Source: Epiperipatus broadwayi (Eukaryota > Onychophora > Udeonychophora > Euonychophora > Peripatidae). From it: a stretch of DNA of 64,000 nt. The stretch covers positions 248,001 through 312,000 of the forward strand of contig JAQFVV010006275.1 in the NCBI GenBank assembly GCA_028023455.1. Reading direction: 5' to 3'. This document shows positions 1 through 13,300 of the stretch, piece after piece (positions within the stretch are counted from its first letter, which is position 1; each line of letters begins with the position of its first letter). A program made the position numbers and the translations under genes. Under the pieces are notes generated by a model. The model was not told the DNA's origin and searched no databases. It was given only the letters and a program-made list of their open reading frames with translations.

Positions 1-3000
1 GCTTCCGCCGGCCCTGTTTATTAATATATATATATATATATATATATATAAGAATAAACTATAATATATGTATAGATCATAGATAATATGTAATAAAATA
101 TATTCTACAAAAGTATAGTCATGCTTTGACAAAGATACTCTGTATCAAAAGCCTATCTCAGCAAAGTAATAAATATTCTTCAAAAAATTGTTTGCTATTA
201 ACCAAAAGATGTCTCCTTGATTTCTGAGATCTTAAGAAAACAAATAAACATGGATGAGCCGCTCAAAACTTATACTGCCCACCCCAGCAGGGGAAGTTTA
301 TTAGCTTTCACCTCTAAGTTTAGGATCAGAAAACACATGATCTTTCTTCATTCATAAAAAGCTGATAAGGTGGTTTTCTTACTGATAGAATAGATGAATT
401 ATGTAGATGAATATTTTTACTCTGTTATATCAGACATCAAAAAATTATAACCCTCACTTTTGAAAGCTACGAGGGCATAAGACAAAGTTTCGGTTGGCAA
501 CTAAAGACACAGGGAGTACTAAAAATCTTTAAATTTCAGACTCGGGTTGCTATTAACTTTTATATTTAGCCATCTACATTTTACGATCTTTAAAAAAGGG
601 GAAGTGTATGAATTGAAAAAACTATTGTATATTAATTGGGCATTTTCAGACTTTGTGAATTTAGAAGAAAAAATAAAAAAAGTAATTGTTTTGGAAAGTG
701 GATATATAATATATAATAAAATCAAATATATTGAAAATACAAGAAATGTTGAATTTATTATAAACAAAAGGCTAACCACGATTGTCATGAAAATTTATTA
801 TATATATGCACCATAGCAAGATTATTTATTCAATTTAAATATTATTTATTAAGCATGAGCAGTACGTAATTAAAGTGAAAGACCAAAAACCTCTCTCTTG
901 CGCTTTTAGAATAATGATCACTATCAATTCATACGTTACTATCAATTCATAAGATCTGAAAATTACTTCGTAGTAAATCGAAAGATGTCACGTTGATTTA
1001 TAAATAATACGCAGTGAGTTAAATATGAAGATGTTTAAAGTTTCACACTCTTAAGTCAAAATGCTTCAGACTGGCTTATATATATAGAAATTTAAGTAAA
1101 GAGAAAGGTGGAACCATTTTTTTCTTATAAAATCTTTGTCTTGTATTGTGACTTAATAGCTTCCTTTACAGACATTATTACATCTGATTGGCTGTCATAT
1201 AAGCATTCTAAAAGGGTATGCGAGAAGTTTTCAGCCTTTCACTTTAATTATTCAATTTAATTAAAATTACCAATTGAATTTACGTCAGGTGTATGCACAA
1301 CAAGTTATTTATTCTAATGAAAATGTTGAGGATTTAGAGATAGAGTCAGTTGGAGGTGGGGTTTACAAAGAGAAAATAAATATTGAAGGATCTTGATGAA
1401 AATATGATTTTCAAGAATGTAATAAGTATAAAATGATTTGTAATGTGAGAGACAAAAACTATTAAGAAAGAAAATAAACAACAACTGTTATTTCTACTTT
1501 TAGAAATATTCTATTGAATTTATGCTAGAATTTACAAGTTCTTTTAAAGTGCTAAAAAGCTTTTAAGGTGATTAAAACTTTGTTTTTAAAATAAGTGCTT
1601 GAAGAATAGAGAAATTGTTAACAAAGATATTCTAGAATGTTTGCCTGCATAATAAGGATATGCCAAGTGGCCATCAAAATGAGAAGATTGAAGCCTGTCC
1701 ATTAAAGTTTAAGGAATTGCTATCTTAATATAAGCCGAGTACTCGGTTGTATATATGTGTGGGAGATTATGGTCTGGCCCAACTGATGAGTGCTGGTTCT
1801 GCACAAAATATTTATATTAGGTATCATTTATCTTTTTCACATGTGTGTGATCATGTGATGAGATGGAATAGAGGATGAATAGAGACTGAAAATCCTAAGT
1901 TCAAATCCCTCTATGTATTGATATTTAAGATAAGTAAAAAAAATAGTAGTAGAAATTAAGAATTATCAGTCTTCTATCAATTATATATATGTGATATTTA
2001 TTAGGATCACTACAAACCATTTACTAAGTTATTTAGATAGTAGAAACAAAAAATAATAGCAATTTATTAATGTAAAAACTTAAAAAAATTTAAAATTAAT
2101 ATAAAATGTTACAATAAAGAATTAATGAAGACCAAAATAAATAGTGAAATTGCAAAAAAAAAAATATATAAACTAGAAGTTTCACAGATGTAAAATATCA
2201 TCTTAATGTTGAGAGGAAACTTATTTTAGTAATAAAAAAGAAAATGGGTTGTTTAGCAATAGCAACGTGACATTGGGAAGTGCATAGAATGTACTAATAA
2301 AGATATGATAAACAAAGCAATCTGAATAATAATAACATCATCAATAGAAATGATCTATATTGTAAATAAAGCAGTGATGCAGATTATTGAAACTACGACG
2401 ACGGATTGGAAATCATCATGAAAAATGATGGAAACATTATAGATATTTTAAAACAAGAAGCTTAAAAATAAATTATTCTACAAATATTTAATTAATATGA
2501 ATTTTTTAGATGATTGTCAGGATGCAATAATAATATTGCTATTTAAAATATGCAGAAAAAAGATAATAGGAATTAAGACCTGTCAACCTTCTATTAAATA
2601 TGTATAGGATATTTATTAAGGTCACTACAAATTGAACTCAACAGCTGTAACATTTATAATTTTTTTTTTTTTAGTTATTCAGGTTATCAGTAGTTAAACA
2701 TGAACGAAAACTTTAAAAAAAGCAAAAAGTATTTTTAATAAAATAACAAAGACTTTTTCCAAATTAGCTCTTTTTTACATTAGATTTTATTGGTTAATAA
2801 TGCTATTGGGTAACCTTATAAGCATAGCTGATTCCTAGAATGGCATTTTATAATCTTTAATCAGCCAGATACTATTAGGGAAGGGAAGTCTACAATTAAT
2901 GACTGCATATCATCTGATCTTCCTATTATGCTGTAAAAAACTTGTAATAGGCTTTGGAAACTGCAGATGGGACTACTGTTTTACTATACTATATATGTTC

Positions 3001-4053
3001 AATAGATTTCAATTTATGGATAGTAAGAGAATAGCCAAAATAGTATTTAATTGGGTTATGAGTAAAGGACAGGCAACACGATGGGTGAGAAAAATAGTAC
3101 GGTATGCAGAAGATTTGGATAGACTTTATGTCAGTATACATATACAAAAGGTGGGATGATTATGTTAGGATTGTTGATTGTTATAGTGGCAAAGAATGGA
3201 ATAGAAGAATAGATGCACTAATAAAAAAATAAGAATTCTGGAGAGATAGAGAACTAATATAAAGAGTAAAAAGAATTTAAATATATATAGGATTAAACAG
3301 AATATTGGGTGTGAGTTAATTTATGATAATAGCAAGGAAAGTAGTTTACTGTTTAAAGCTCGAACAGGATTGTTAGGAACAAGGGAATATATGCATAAAT
3401 GAAGAAATATGACTTATTTAGTCTGCAAGTTATGTAAGGAAGTCATGGAAAATATTAGGTTTCTGCTAATTGAATGTAAATGCTTACAAGCAGAAAGGGT
3501 ACAAGTAATGGAGTTGTGGGAGAATAAATATAAACAAAGTGATAATACATAAAGTGGCTTCTTGGTTTTTACGCTGGGTTTGGAAAAAGATAAGAGGGAT
3601 TTAGATATAAAAGCCATAGAGTGGTCTAAGCTGATGTTGTGGGAATGGGATAGAACAGGATAGAGAAGAATATGGGAAAAATTTAGGGTGGGGAATGGAA
3701 AGGGAAGTAAAATGCCTAACAGGTTTCTCTGAGCATAAGGTGAGAGATTTCTGGCTTCGATAAAGGAGTAGCCATATCACACCTATTTTTTTAATATTAC
3801 TTCTACATTTTAATACATGATAGTTTTTATAGTTTTATGAAGTTAAATGTGATTAAATTATTTGAGATACATATTTGAGAATAATTTCATTGTTTTATTG
3901 ATTTTCATTCTGAATAAATTTGGAAAGTATGACTGATTTTTTTTAATGTCTCTATTAAATATGTATTTTAATAATAATGTCTGTGGATGTTTGTGTGTTG
4001 ACATAATGTTTCATTTAATATGTGTATATGTTTCTTCTCAATCTTTTATTTAG
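1..4053 (+). other. RELCH intron upstream of exon a (partial), with LINE remnants
   Basis: No exon was recognised in the first 4 kb. An (AT)n tract lies near 30-50. The stretch 60-1900 shows no interpretable coding or repeat structure apart from AT-rich sequence and a weak tRNA-like box-B motif at 1897-1911. LINE fragments fill about 1940-3720 (separate entry). The two overlapping opposite-strand ORFs at 519-816 show no protein signature and are treated as chance. Confidence 0.7.
1940..3720 (+). mobile_element. Degenerate non-LTR retrotransposon (LINE): RT and C-terminal fragments
   Basis: Two related segments, 1945-2025 and 2565-2640, both translate into the RT motif that normally reads 'YRP-x-LL-x-x-YK-x-F': the second gives ELRPVNLLLNMYRIFIKV. 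Downstream, 2995-3230 encodes RIAKIVFNWVMSKGQATRWV and, after a stop and frame change, DDYVRIVDCYSGKEWNRRID. Positions 3345-3540 encode LFKARTGLLGTREYM followed by a C-x2-C...C cluster (VCKLCKEV ... ECKCLQAERVQV), the usual C-terminal zinc-binding region of LINE ORF2. Many stops and frameshifts show it is dead. The duplicated RT segment implies two insertions or a rearrangement. The clade cannot be assigned from these pieces. Confidence 0.65.
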
Positions 4054-4392
4054 GGAAATAGTTAACTTGAATGCTTACAGGTCCACACCAGCAGCCAGCC
4101 CTATGAATACACCTACTCGCAAGAACTCAGATAGTGCGCGGTCGGGTGATAGCAGTGAAGGTTGTAATGGACCCAGTATTCATAAAAATTCTAGATTAAC
4201 AGCTAATGGAACACTTGATTCTCAAAATCAAGTAGATAATATTTCAAATGATACAACAAGCCACACAGAAGATTCTATGGAAATAGATATTAGTATAGAA
4301 ATTAGTAAACCTTTAGAAAGAAATTCCATAGGCAATAAAAATAGGGATATGAACTGGAGGAATAATGCATTATTAGAAAGCAATAGTAGTAG
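4054..4392 (+). CDS. RELCH: RELCH exon a: Ser/Thr/Asn-rich linker
   Basis: The exon follows a good pyrimidine tract ending in tag at 4051-4053 and ends before gtaagt at 4393. The first base completes a split codon and the last two bases (ag) start the next one. The 113 residues are low complexity: a Pro/Ser/Thr start (STPAASPMNTPTRK), a Ser/Asn-rich middle, then an acidic patch (TEDSMEIDISIEIS). This fits a disordered linker between the coiled-coil part and the HEAT repeats. A second possible acceptor (ttacag at 4075-4080) would shorten the exon by 27 bases, in frame. This is the least conserved exon; its assignment rests on frame, splice sites and continuity with exon b. Confidence 0.8.
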
Positions 4393-7300
4393 GTAAGTAT
4401 TATACTTGAATTTTGAAATTTTTTAAATGTTCATTTGTTTCGAGTTTTTTTTATATTTGTATGCATAAATTAAAAATAAAAAAACTTTAAAATATCTTAT
4501 TATTTTAATGCAATGAATGAAATAAATTTTTTAATTGCAATTTTTTTTTTGAAGTGGTAATGCATTTGAATATTTATTTTATTCATATTTTTGTGTTGTT
4601 GTTGTTTAAAATTTGATATATTATCAAGCGTTGGTGGTCGAGTGATCAGCAAAGCTGCCTTATAAGCAATTTTCCTGGATTAGCAGGTTCACTTTCGTCC
4701 GATGCTATGACATATGAAAAAAAAAAAATTTGGATTTATTTATAAAATAAATAAATAATATAAAAACTCATGTAGAATAATTATAAAATAAATATTTTTA
4801 ACAATTTAAAGATATTTTAGTGTCAATGCAGAGTTGATAAAAAAAAGTTATATAACTTGCAATTTTGAATGATATAGTCTTACAGAATGTTTTACAAGTC
4901 ATTATATGTATGGAAGTTGGATTTTTTGTTTACAAAACTATCGCTTTATTTACAAAACTTGCTTTGCATAAGTATTGATAATCCATATAATAATATTTAT
5001 CCAATCACTGCAAATTCATTTTATTACATCAGTTGTTTTGCATGCTTATATATGACCAAGCATTATTTTTTTTAGATTGTCTACTTTTATCATTACCAAG
5101 TACACTTCTGTATGTTCTACTATATCATTACAAATAAAAAAATTAAGTGAAATCAGGTTTGCAATTTTTGATCATAGTATTTTACAGGACTAAGCAACTA
5201 TATCAGTCACCCAGAATTGTTTATTGAACCAATAATAAAATTAGTCTCTACAAGTAATACATTTAAATGCTCCTTTAATTAAATATGTGTGGATTTTATA
5301 TTTGTTAATTGGTTATCCAATCAGTAATAAAATTACTTTCTTCATATAATTACTTTTAAATGCTCTTTAATTTAATATGTATAGATATTATATTCATTTA
5401 TGCAATTCACAATTAAATAACTAACTAAAATTAACTTACAAATTCACTTTCAATGGTTTCCTTTACAAGTCAGACTTCTCAAATGCAAAGTAACACAAGC
5501 ACAAAATGAATATATATACTATTCTACCTTCCCATAATTCCAGTTGGAATGTGTGTTGAAAGTATGGAAAGAGAAAGAAAGTAGTATATATATTTTTTGT
5601 TTTTGTATTATTTTGCATCTGAAAAACCTGCCTTAGCAAGGAACCATTGGTAGTAGATTTGTATCTTAATTTTGGCTAGATATTGAATTGTGATTTGGCT
5701 GCACTTAGTTTATTATATATTAGTTTAGCTTTTCACTTTTGATATTTTATATTTTCACCTCTCTTTCATCTCCTGTGCCTGTAATTTTTTTATTATTCCT
5801 AACAGCATTTTAATCCATCTATTACATTATAAATTATTTTTACATTTAATTTAATTACCTTTTCAATTTCTTCAAACGTGCTTTCTGCTTTCTACATCGT
5901 CATTATAATCACAAATTGTTTAACATCTGAATAATTGTCACATCAATAGACAATTGTATTTATCCTATACAAATCTTTGAATTAAAGAACAAAAAATATG
6001 TGATATTAAGTATAATTAAAACTCTAGTTATGCATTTATTGCATTGATTCTAGGCTTGAAAATGATATTATGTGTTATGACAAATTGAATATCTTAATTA
6101 TATGGTAAATATAATTTTGATTTTATTAAATGAACTTTTTTTCTTATAATTTAATTTTTTTTCATTACGAAAATTTTTGATTTGTGCTAGACTATCATCA
6201 GTAGTAATTTTGAAAAAGTTGCAATTTGGAATTTTCCAAGCTTATTATGACTATCCCTTATTGTTGAAGTATTTTATTATGATGAAAGTAAAAGCATAAG
6301 AATAAAAAGAAAAGTATGGAATTTATTTAGTAATTTTATGTTTAATGCAACAGAGGAATGAGATGAAACAGTATGTTTTATTAATGTGATGGAAAAATGA
6401 GATAGAAATTAGATAGAATCTAATTGAAGTTAGTGAAGTCATAAATAGGGATTTAAAAAACAAAGACTATGAAATGTATCAATGATAGAATTTTTTTTTT
6501 TAAATTTGTTTAAAGATTATTGAATGTATTGTTCAAATTATTTATTTAATTAATATTAAAGAAACATTTTAGTGGCATGAGGAATAATTATATATATATC
6601 ATTTATATCTTTTTTTATTATTATATTTTATTGTCATTGTATTTTTATTGATGATTAAACACTCTTTTCATCATTGTCCAATTGATTTATCTTCAAACCA
6701 TTCTTAAATGTTTGTATAACAAATTTCAAAAGTTTATCCAAACTCTTAACACTTTATAAAAGAATGCAGAAGCAAATGAAAAACGGAGAGGATAGAAATA
6801 TAACAAGAATTATGAAATTAAATTGTTAATGGAAATAATGATTTTTTTTTAATTATTATTTTAAATAATATCTTTAGTAACAGAAATGAAAAAATATTTA
6901 CTCTTTTTTTCTCTCTCTCTATATACAATTATTTACATACAATTTTTGATTTGCGTTTCACTTTCTTCAACACTCCTTTCACACTCATGGGCTTATATGC
7001 TCTTTACTGCTTGGATGACTTTTGTTAATTAAATAAGAATTTCATTCCCATAGTTCACACAATGTGGATCTTGTGCTTTCCCAAATCACTTCCATCACCT
7101 TCTTTGGCAGGTATCTTAAGAATTGGTATATGTGTTCATTAGATCTTGTTACTTATATTTTAAAATAAAGAAAACTATATCTTGTTGCTCTTAGGAGTAG
7201 GGACTAAAATCTTTATGAATGGGGGGTGATAATTATTGCAAGAGCATATTTAAAATTTTATAATATATATATATTTTAAGGAAAATTTCTTCAGCGTTCC

Positions 7301-10300
7301 ATAAAGCTCTTTTAAATATGACCTGTGCACGGAAGTTGTCACAAGAGAATCGTTTAGCCTTAGAGGTAAATTTTTTTTTTAAAAAAACAAAATTGGTTAT
7401 ATTATTTTAGAAGGAAAAAGCATACACAAATATCTATACAAAAAAAAAAAATTTTTTTTATAATTTTTATTAAAAATTATTTTGAAATAATTTTGTAATA
7501 GTTTTTTATATATATAATTATTTATGATGCTGGTTCTGTAGTTTGTTTTTGAACTAAGGACTTTCTGAACAATAATTTATTAATATTTAAACTGTTTATT
7601 TAATTAGATGCTCTAAACATTATTTATCATGAATCCGTACTCAAATTTCATTATGCTTTGATATTTTCCATATATAATGATATATTTTTATTACATGGCT
7701 GTTGCATTTTTTACAGGGATTAACTTATTAACTTCATTTGCATCTAAGAATATATAAAATTGTCGAAAACAAACACACAAATATTTAGACAATTAGAAGC
7801 ATTGTTTGTTTGTTTGTTTGTTTGTTTTGTCTCCCAAAAATTGATTTTTATAAAAGAAATCTGGAATTTCTATAAAAAAAGTCTGGTTTGTTACGAAAGA
7901 ATTCTATAAGTGTTTTAAAATGTATTTTCTACTTTAATATGTAACTATGATGTGAATCAAAATATTTTACATATTATCTCTATCAAATATAAAATAATCT
8001 TTGAACATTTTTTAATTTTTAGGTTGCTGAAGAAGCTGATTCAAGTGAAAAGGCTGTCTTAATGCTCGGACGTTGTTTACCTCATATAGTTCCCAATGTT
8101 CTTTTAGCCAAAAGAGAGGTATATAATAATTGCATTAAGTAAAATTGATATCATGTTATCAAAAGTTCTTGGCATGCCATAATTTACATTATAATTCTGT
8201 TGTTTTGTAAACATTGTAAAAATATTTAAATTAGAATAAAATTTAAAACTTCTATTCAACTTTATACAGAATTATTATAAAAGATTTAGAGAACTTTATA
8301 ATTATCATATAAAAACACCACGACAAATAAACATTATTAGATAATCCTTATATTGATATCCTTGATGATTTGGTTTCATTGTTCACCACCAAGTAGCAAT
8401 CAACATATTGATAATTCTAGCAGAATTAAATTTTTAAAGTCACCTTTCACTAAACTACACTTTTGTATTTCTCAAAAAATATGTGCTGTAAAGAAAAAAA
8501 ACTAAATCTAAAATTATTATTTTTTTTACAAAATAATCTTTTTAAAGTATTCTTGTTTCAATTAATAAATTCTAGCTATTCTATGTGATTTATCACAAAA
8601 CTTTTTTCAGGAACAAATAATATGACATATTTGAGAAATTGAGTTTAAAAGAAAGTTTAAATTATTTGCCTTCATTCAAAAAGCTTAAAATTGAAATTTA
8701 TCTCAGCGTATGCAATATATGTAAATATTTTTAATAGTCCAAAAATTATTAATAAAAATATAATTTTGACTGTTTTGAACATTATAAGAATGAAGTCATG
8801 TGGAAATAAATAATTAAAGCTCATTATTAATTATTTCAAACAATTATTTGTTTAATTTTTAAATAATAAATAAACGCAATAAATTATGCACATAATTAAC
8901 CAAGAACTTCAACAAAAAATATTTTATAACATTTTTACTAAATTTACTTTTGTTTTTGAATGTATTTTATATTTTTAATTTATTATGTAAAGCAAATAAT
9001 CAAGTAAAATGTATTGTCACAGACATTAAAAGCTCACTATAATTGAATATTCATAATTACATACAATTGTAAAATACAGTTGTGACTACTTTTTTTATAT
9101 TCTCATATCATTATATAATGTAGAATATTAACACTAGCAAGCTGTCTTATGGTCATGCCATAAATGAATCACTTTGTAGTAGAGTGTCATTAAACCCAAA
9201 CTACATTATTGTATCCAATAATTTTCAATTATATAATTTAGAAGGGATTTGAACTCTGATTTTCTAGCTCCCTACAACCATCCATTTCTAAATTACATTA
9301 AGTTCAGTATAGAAAATATACTTGTATTTAAATATTTCAATTATATAGTAATACATATTGCAAATTTTACTTTAGATTAATTATGCTTTGATTTATATAT
9401 TGAAAATATATTAGATGATATATTGTTAATTAACAAAGACATTTATGATAGTGAGTGTTTAAACATATATACAGTACATGGAAATATCTAATGTGTGGTG
9501 TTATCCATTTATAAGTATTTAATTAGAAAGCATTTAACTTAGAACAACAAATAGCTAAAGAAAACCAATTGTCCGGGCCTAAAGTTAAGGTAAACCTGAC
9601 AGTCTTTTTCTCCTTTTGAACGCAATCAAGCCTATCAGATTTTACTTTAACTCTTGGCCAGGTGCAGTTGGTTTTCTTTAGCCATCGTTCTAAGTTAAAT
9701 GCTTTCTGATTAAATAATTATAAATGGATAACTCCAAATATTAAATATTTTCATCTAAAACATCTATTAAAAATATTATATTACAATTTACATATAAAAT
9801 CAAAACTATAATTATAAAGAAATCAGTTTATTCATTTTTCTTTTGACTGGAAATGGTTTCATTTGCAACAATAATTAATATTTCAGCCAAATCTTGATGA
9901 CCATTTTCAAAATTATCTCTTAAAAGAAATTACAAAGAAAATTTGAAAAATTGAAAATAATGTTGATAAACAAAAGTACGTCGTTTTACAGTTAACTCAT
10001 TAGCCAAAATCAAATTTAAAATTATTACCATTATTTAAATTATGTGGTTTGTATAATATGGAGTGGATAGCTATAGGGAGTTCAAATTCCTTCTAATTAT
10101 ATTATCATTATTATAATATTTATTAATAAAATACCTTTATTCAAATTATCAAAATAGCCTACATAATGTAATCATATAAAGTTTTTTTTTTTTTAAAAAA
10201 ATAAAAGTATACTTTTTATATAAATATTGCTGCTAAAATAATAGAATAATATATAACCAAATAATTATCTTTGAAATCTCTGTAAATTGGAATAAATTAA

Positions 10301-13300
10301 GGAATTTACATATAATATGCAAGTTACAGCCAAGATAATTTATATTGTATATAGTGATAGTAAACTTAGAAATGAACTAAGAAAAGAACTCAAAACTACT
10401 GATAAATATATTGTTATAAATAATAATGAAAATATATTTTTATATTTATTGCTTACAATTAATTATGTAAAGACTGTTTTACTTTTTATATTTTTAAATG
10501 GTTACATACAATAATGCTTTTAAAATTAGAAGCTGATATTTACAAGGAAATTTTTATCACATTTTTTGTTTTAAATAATGCTATTTAGTATAATTTAAAA
10601 TTTTTTTTGAAAGAATAATTATAAGATTAATGTAATCAGAACAAAAAAATAAGAATCTCAAAAAACTCAATGACATCATAGTTAACAGTTTTTAATTTTA
10701 AAAACATATTTTATGTGTAAAAATTGAAATAAATAATTATATATGTTTAATTTTAATGTATAAGATATTGCTAACATTAGCGAATTTTTTCCCCATCATT
10801 AGTCTTTTATCTGAGTTTATATTTGTATATTTTTAGGAACTCATTCCATTAATTCTGTGTACCGTCAGTTTACATCCTGAAGCTAAAGAAAGAGATAAAT
10901 TATTAAATATATTATTTAATCTTATTAAACGTCCAGATGATGAACAAAGGTATGTAATTTGGTAGTTATAGTTTTTTTTTTTTTTAGAAACATTTTAAAA
11001 TGGAGTTATTAATTTCAACTTAGCAATTTTACTAAATCCCATTCTGCAATGTTAAATTTTATTAAGTCACTGCTGTGATTCTGAAAGTGTTCTGCTGAAA
11101 GCATGCTTAGTGCAATATAAATTTTAAATTTCAATTACTATATTTTACTTTTTCTTAACACTTGTTTGTAACACGGTTTATAAATATTACAATAAGTAAC
11201 CTATTAGAAAATGTCATATTAATGTCTTAAATTATTTGTTTTTAAAAATTTAAAACTAATCACTATTAATCTTATTTAAAGTTCAATTAAATTTTAAATA
11301 AACATTAGTAATCAAAATATAATAATAATTTTTATTTATACACAAACATACACTGGCACGAGCACATAAACACATAAACAGAGACAACTGAAAATTAAAC
11401 AATGAGAAATTTAATATATATATGTAAACAAGTTTAATGAATTGCAGTAGTTCCTGTTATGTGGCAATAATAATAATTGCATTATTTTACAATATATTTC
11501 TCAGATTTAGAATCGTTTAATAAGTAGTAATAATTTATATCTAATATAGCTTACGTAAGTAAAGACTAGGATTCATATTTAATGGATTATAAAGATTTTA
11601 TGAAAGAAATGCTTCATCATTATCTATTATATGCCTAAGTGATTACAAACTGTGTGACTATATACACATACTGGGGGGGTATTTTTTTTTTGTAAATAAC
11701 ATATATATTATTCATTGAGCAAATTATTTCTTTTGTATAATTATTGTGAGGCCATAAGTAAGCTTGACTCAAAACACATTCTGAACTTTTCTTACCATAG
11801 AGTCTAAGCGCTTGAAAGTTAAATATACTCTCATATGTAAATTATTTTTGAAGATCTGATAATGTATTCATTGTAAGTAAAAGTAACTAATAGTTTTAAG
11901 GTGGTTCTCTCTTTTTCAGTCCAGCAAAAGATTCATTGTCATCTTTCAACAGCAATTTTTTTTTTACGTAGGAGTTCCTAGAACCAGTCTTAGATAGTCA
12001 GTACTCTTTTAAAAATAAAAGAATTTGCAAGATCCTAACTAGAAACAGCCTGGTTGAATTTTAACTTAAAATTAATAAAACAAAGAACGTTTTTTCCCTA
12101 TATTCTGAATATAAGGGATAAGTAAACCAGCTAATCAATTTGTATATTCAACATTAGTGTTATAGATGTTGTAGCAATCAGAGGATAGCACTTATCTAGA
12201 GTATTATTATAGAAATTGTGTCAGAATTTAATTTGTTTATTCAGTAAAATAATAGATCTATTACTGGAATGATATAATCACCAATAACTTAATTAAAGTT
12301 ACTGGTATAAAGATATTATACAGATATCATGTGTTATTGGTTCATTATATATATATTTCATTTGCAATCTCACAGAGTAAGATCTTGAAGCAGATTGATA
12401 AATTCTGATGTAGAAATGATGGGGATGTCAACAGTTATTTAAGTAATTTACAGCATTTCACAAAAATACTGTTAGTAAGTTGACATTTACACTTTTTCAG
12501 TAGCAGAGCAATAGATTATATTTTTTATTCACAAAATTGCAGGGTTAATTGTATTTTATTGATCACGAGTTGTTGGACTAGCAGAATAATTTTTACATAG
12601 GGTGTTTTTTATAGTTAGGAAGTGTATTCCTAGTCATTTCTCATCAAGTCATAATGATATTATTACTATGATGCTAATTCTAGATTATTTGAGAAATGAT
12701 TATACTATGTCTATTTTTTTAAAAAATCATTTATTTATTAATGATTATTGTGTTACATATCACCATTTCGTATATTTACACAAGCTGTTTACACAGAGGC
12801 TAAACTCCCCATACAGTAGCACCACCAGTGCAAGCCAGAGTAATCAGTGGATGCAAGAAGGTTTGTGCATAAAATCACCTATCTAATGCCTACTCATCCA
12901 ATATCCCCAGACTAGTTTTGAAATTGTGGCTTTCATTAGTGAGGAGTATCTGAGAGCACTGTACCTAGATCTTAGGATCTAATGCAACCCTCCACCAGCC
13001 ACCTTTTACCTTTTTAACTAACTATAAAGCTTTGGATCCAAGATGAAAACACAGTAATATTTTTAGTTCAAGCCCATTAGCTTGTATAGTTGTATAGATC
13101 TGAACTCACTTCAGCATCCATACTTTTTGGTGTCTTTGGTTCTTTAATAACCACAGTCAATATAATCCTATTGGCAGGAGAGATACCAAAAAAAAAGTAT
13201 GGATGCTGAACTGAGATCTATACAAGCTATTTCTTATAACACTTCTTTCATATACAAATCAATGCAAACAAATTTTCTCAACCTTCTTTATTTTCCTTAC

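Larger units (their letters stand above)
4393..7280 (+). other. RELCH intron a-b
   Basis: A 2.9-kb intron. It contains a SINE at 4624-4728 and a degenerate tandem duplication at 5227-5394. The rest is AT-rich with homopolymer runs and no recognisable gene. The ORF at 4887-5075 has no signature. Confidence 0.8.

Noticed and set aside
519-816. Overlapping ORFs on both strands of about 90 codons
   Set aside because: Composition is Ile/Tyr/Asn/Lys-rich as expected of AT-rich chance ORFs; no motif, splice context or relation to RELCH.
4624-4710. Functional tRNA gene
   Set aside because: Has boxes A and B but no proper acceptor-stem pairing, has a poly-A tail and a second dispersed copy; it is a SINE.
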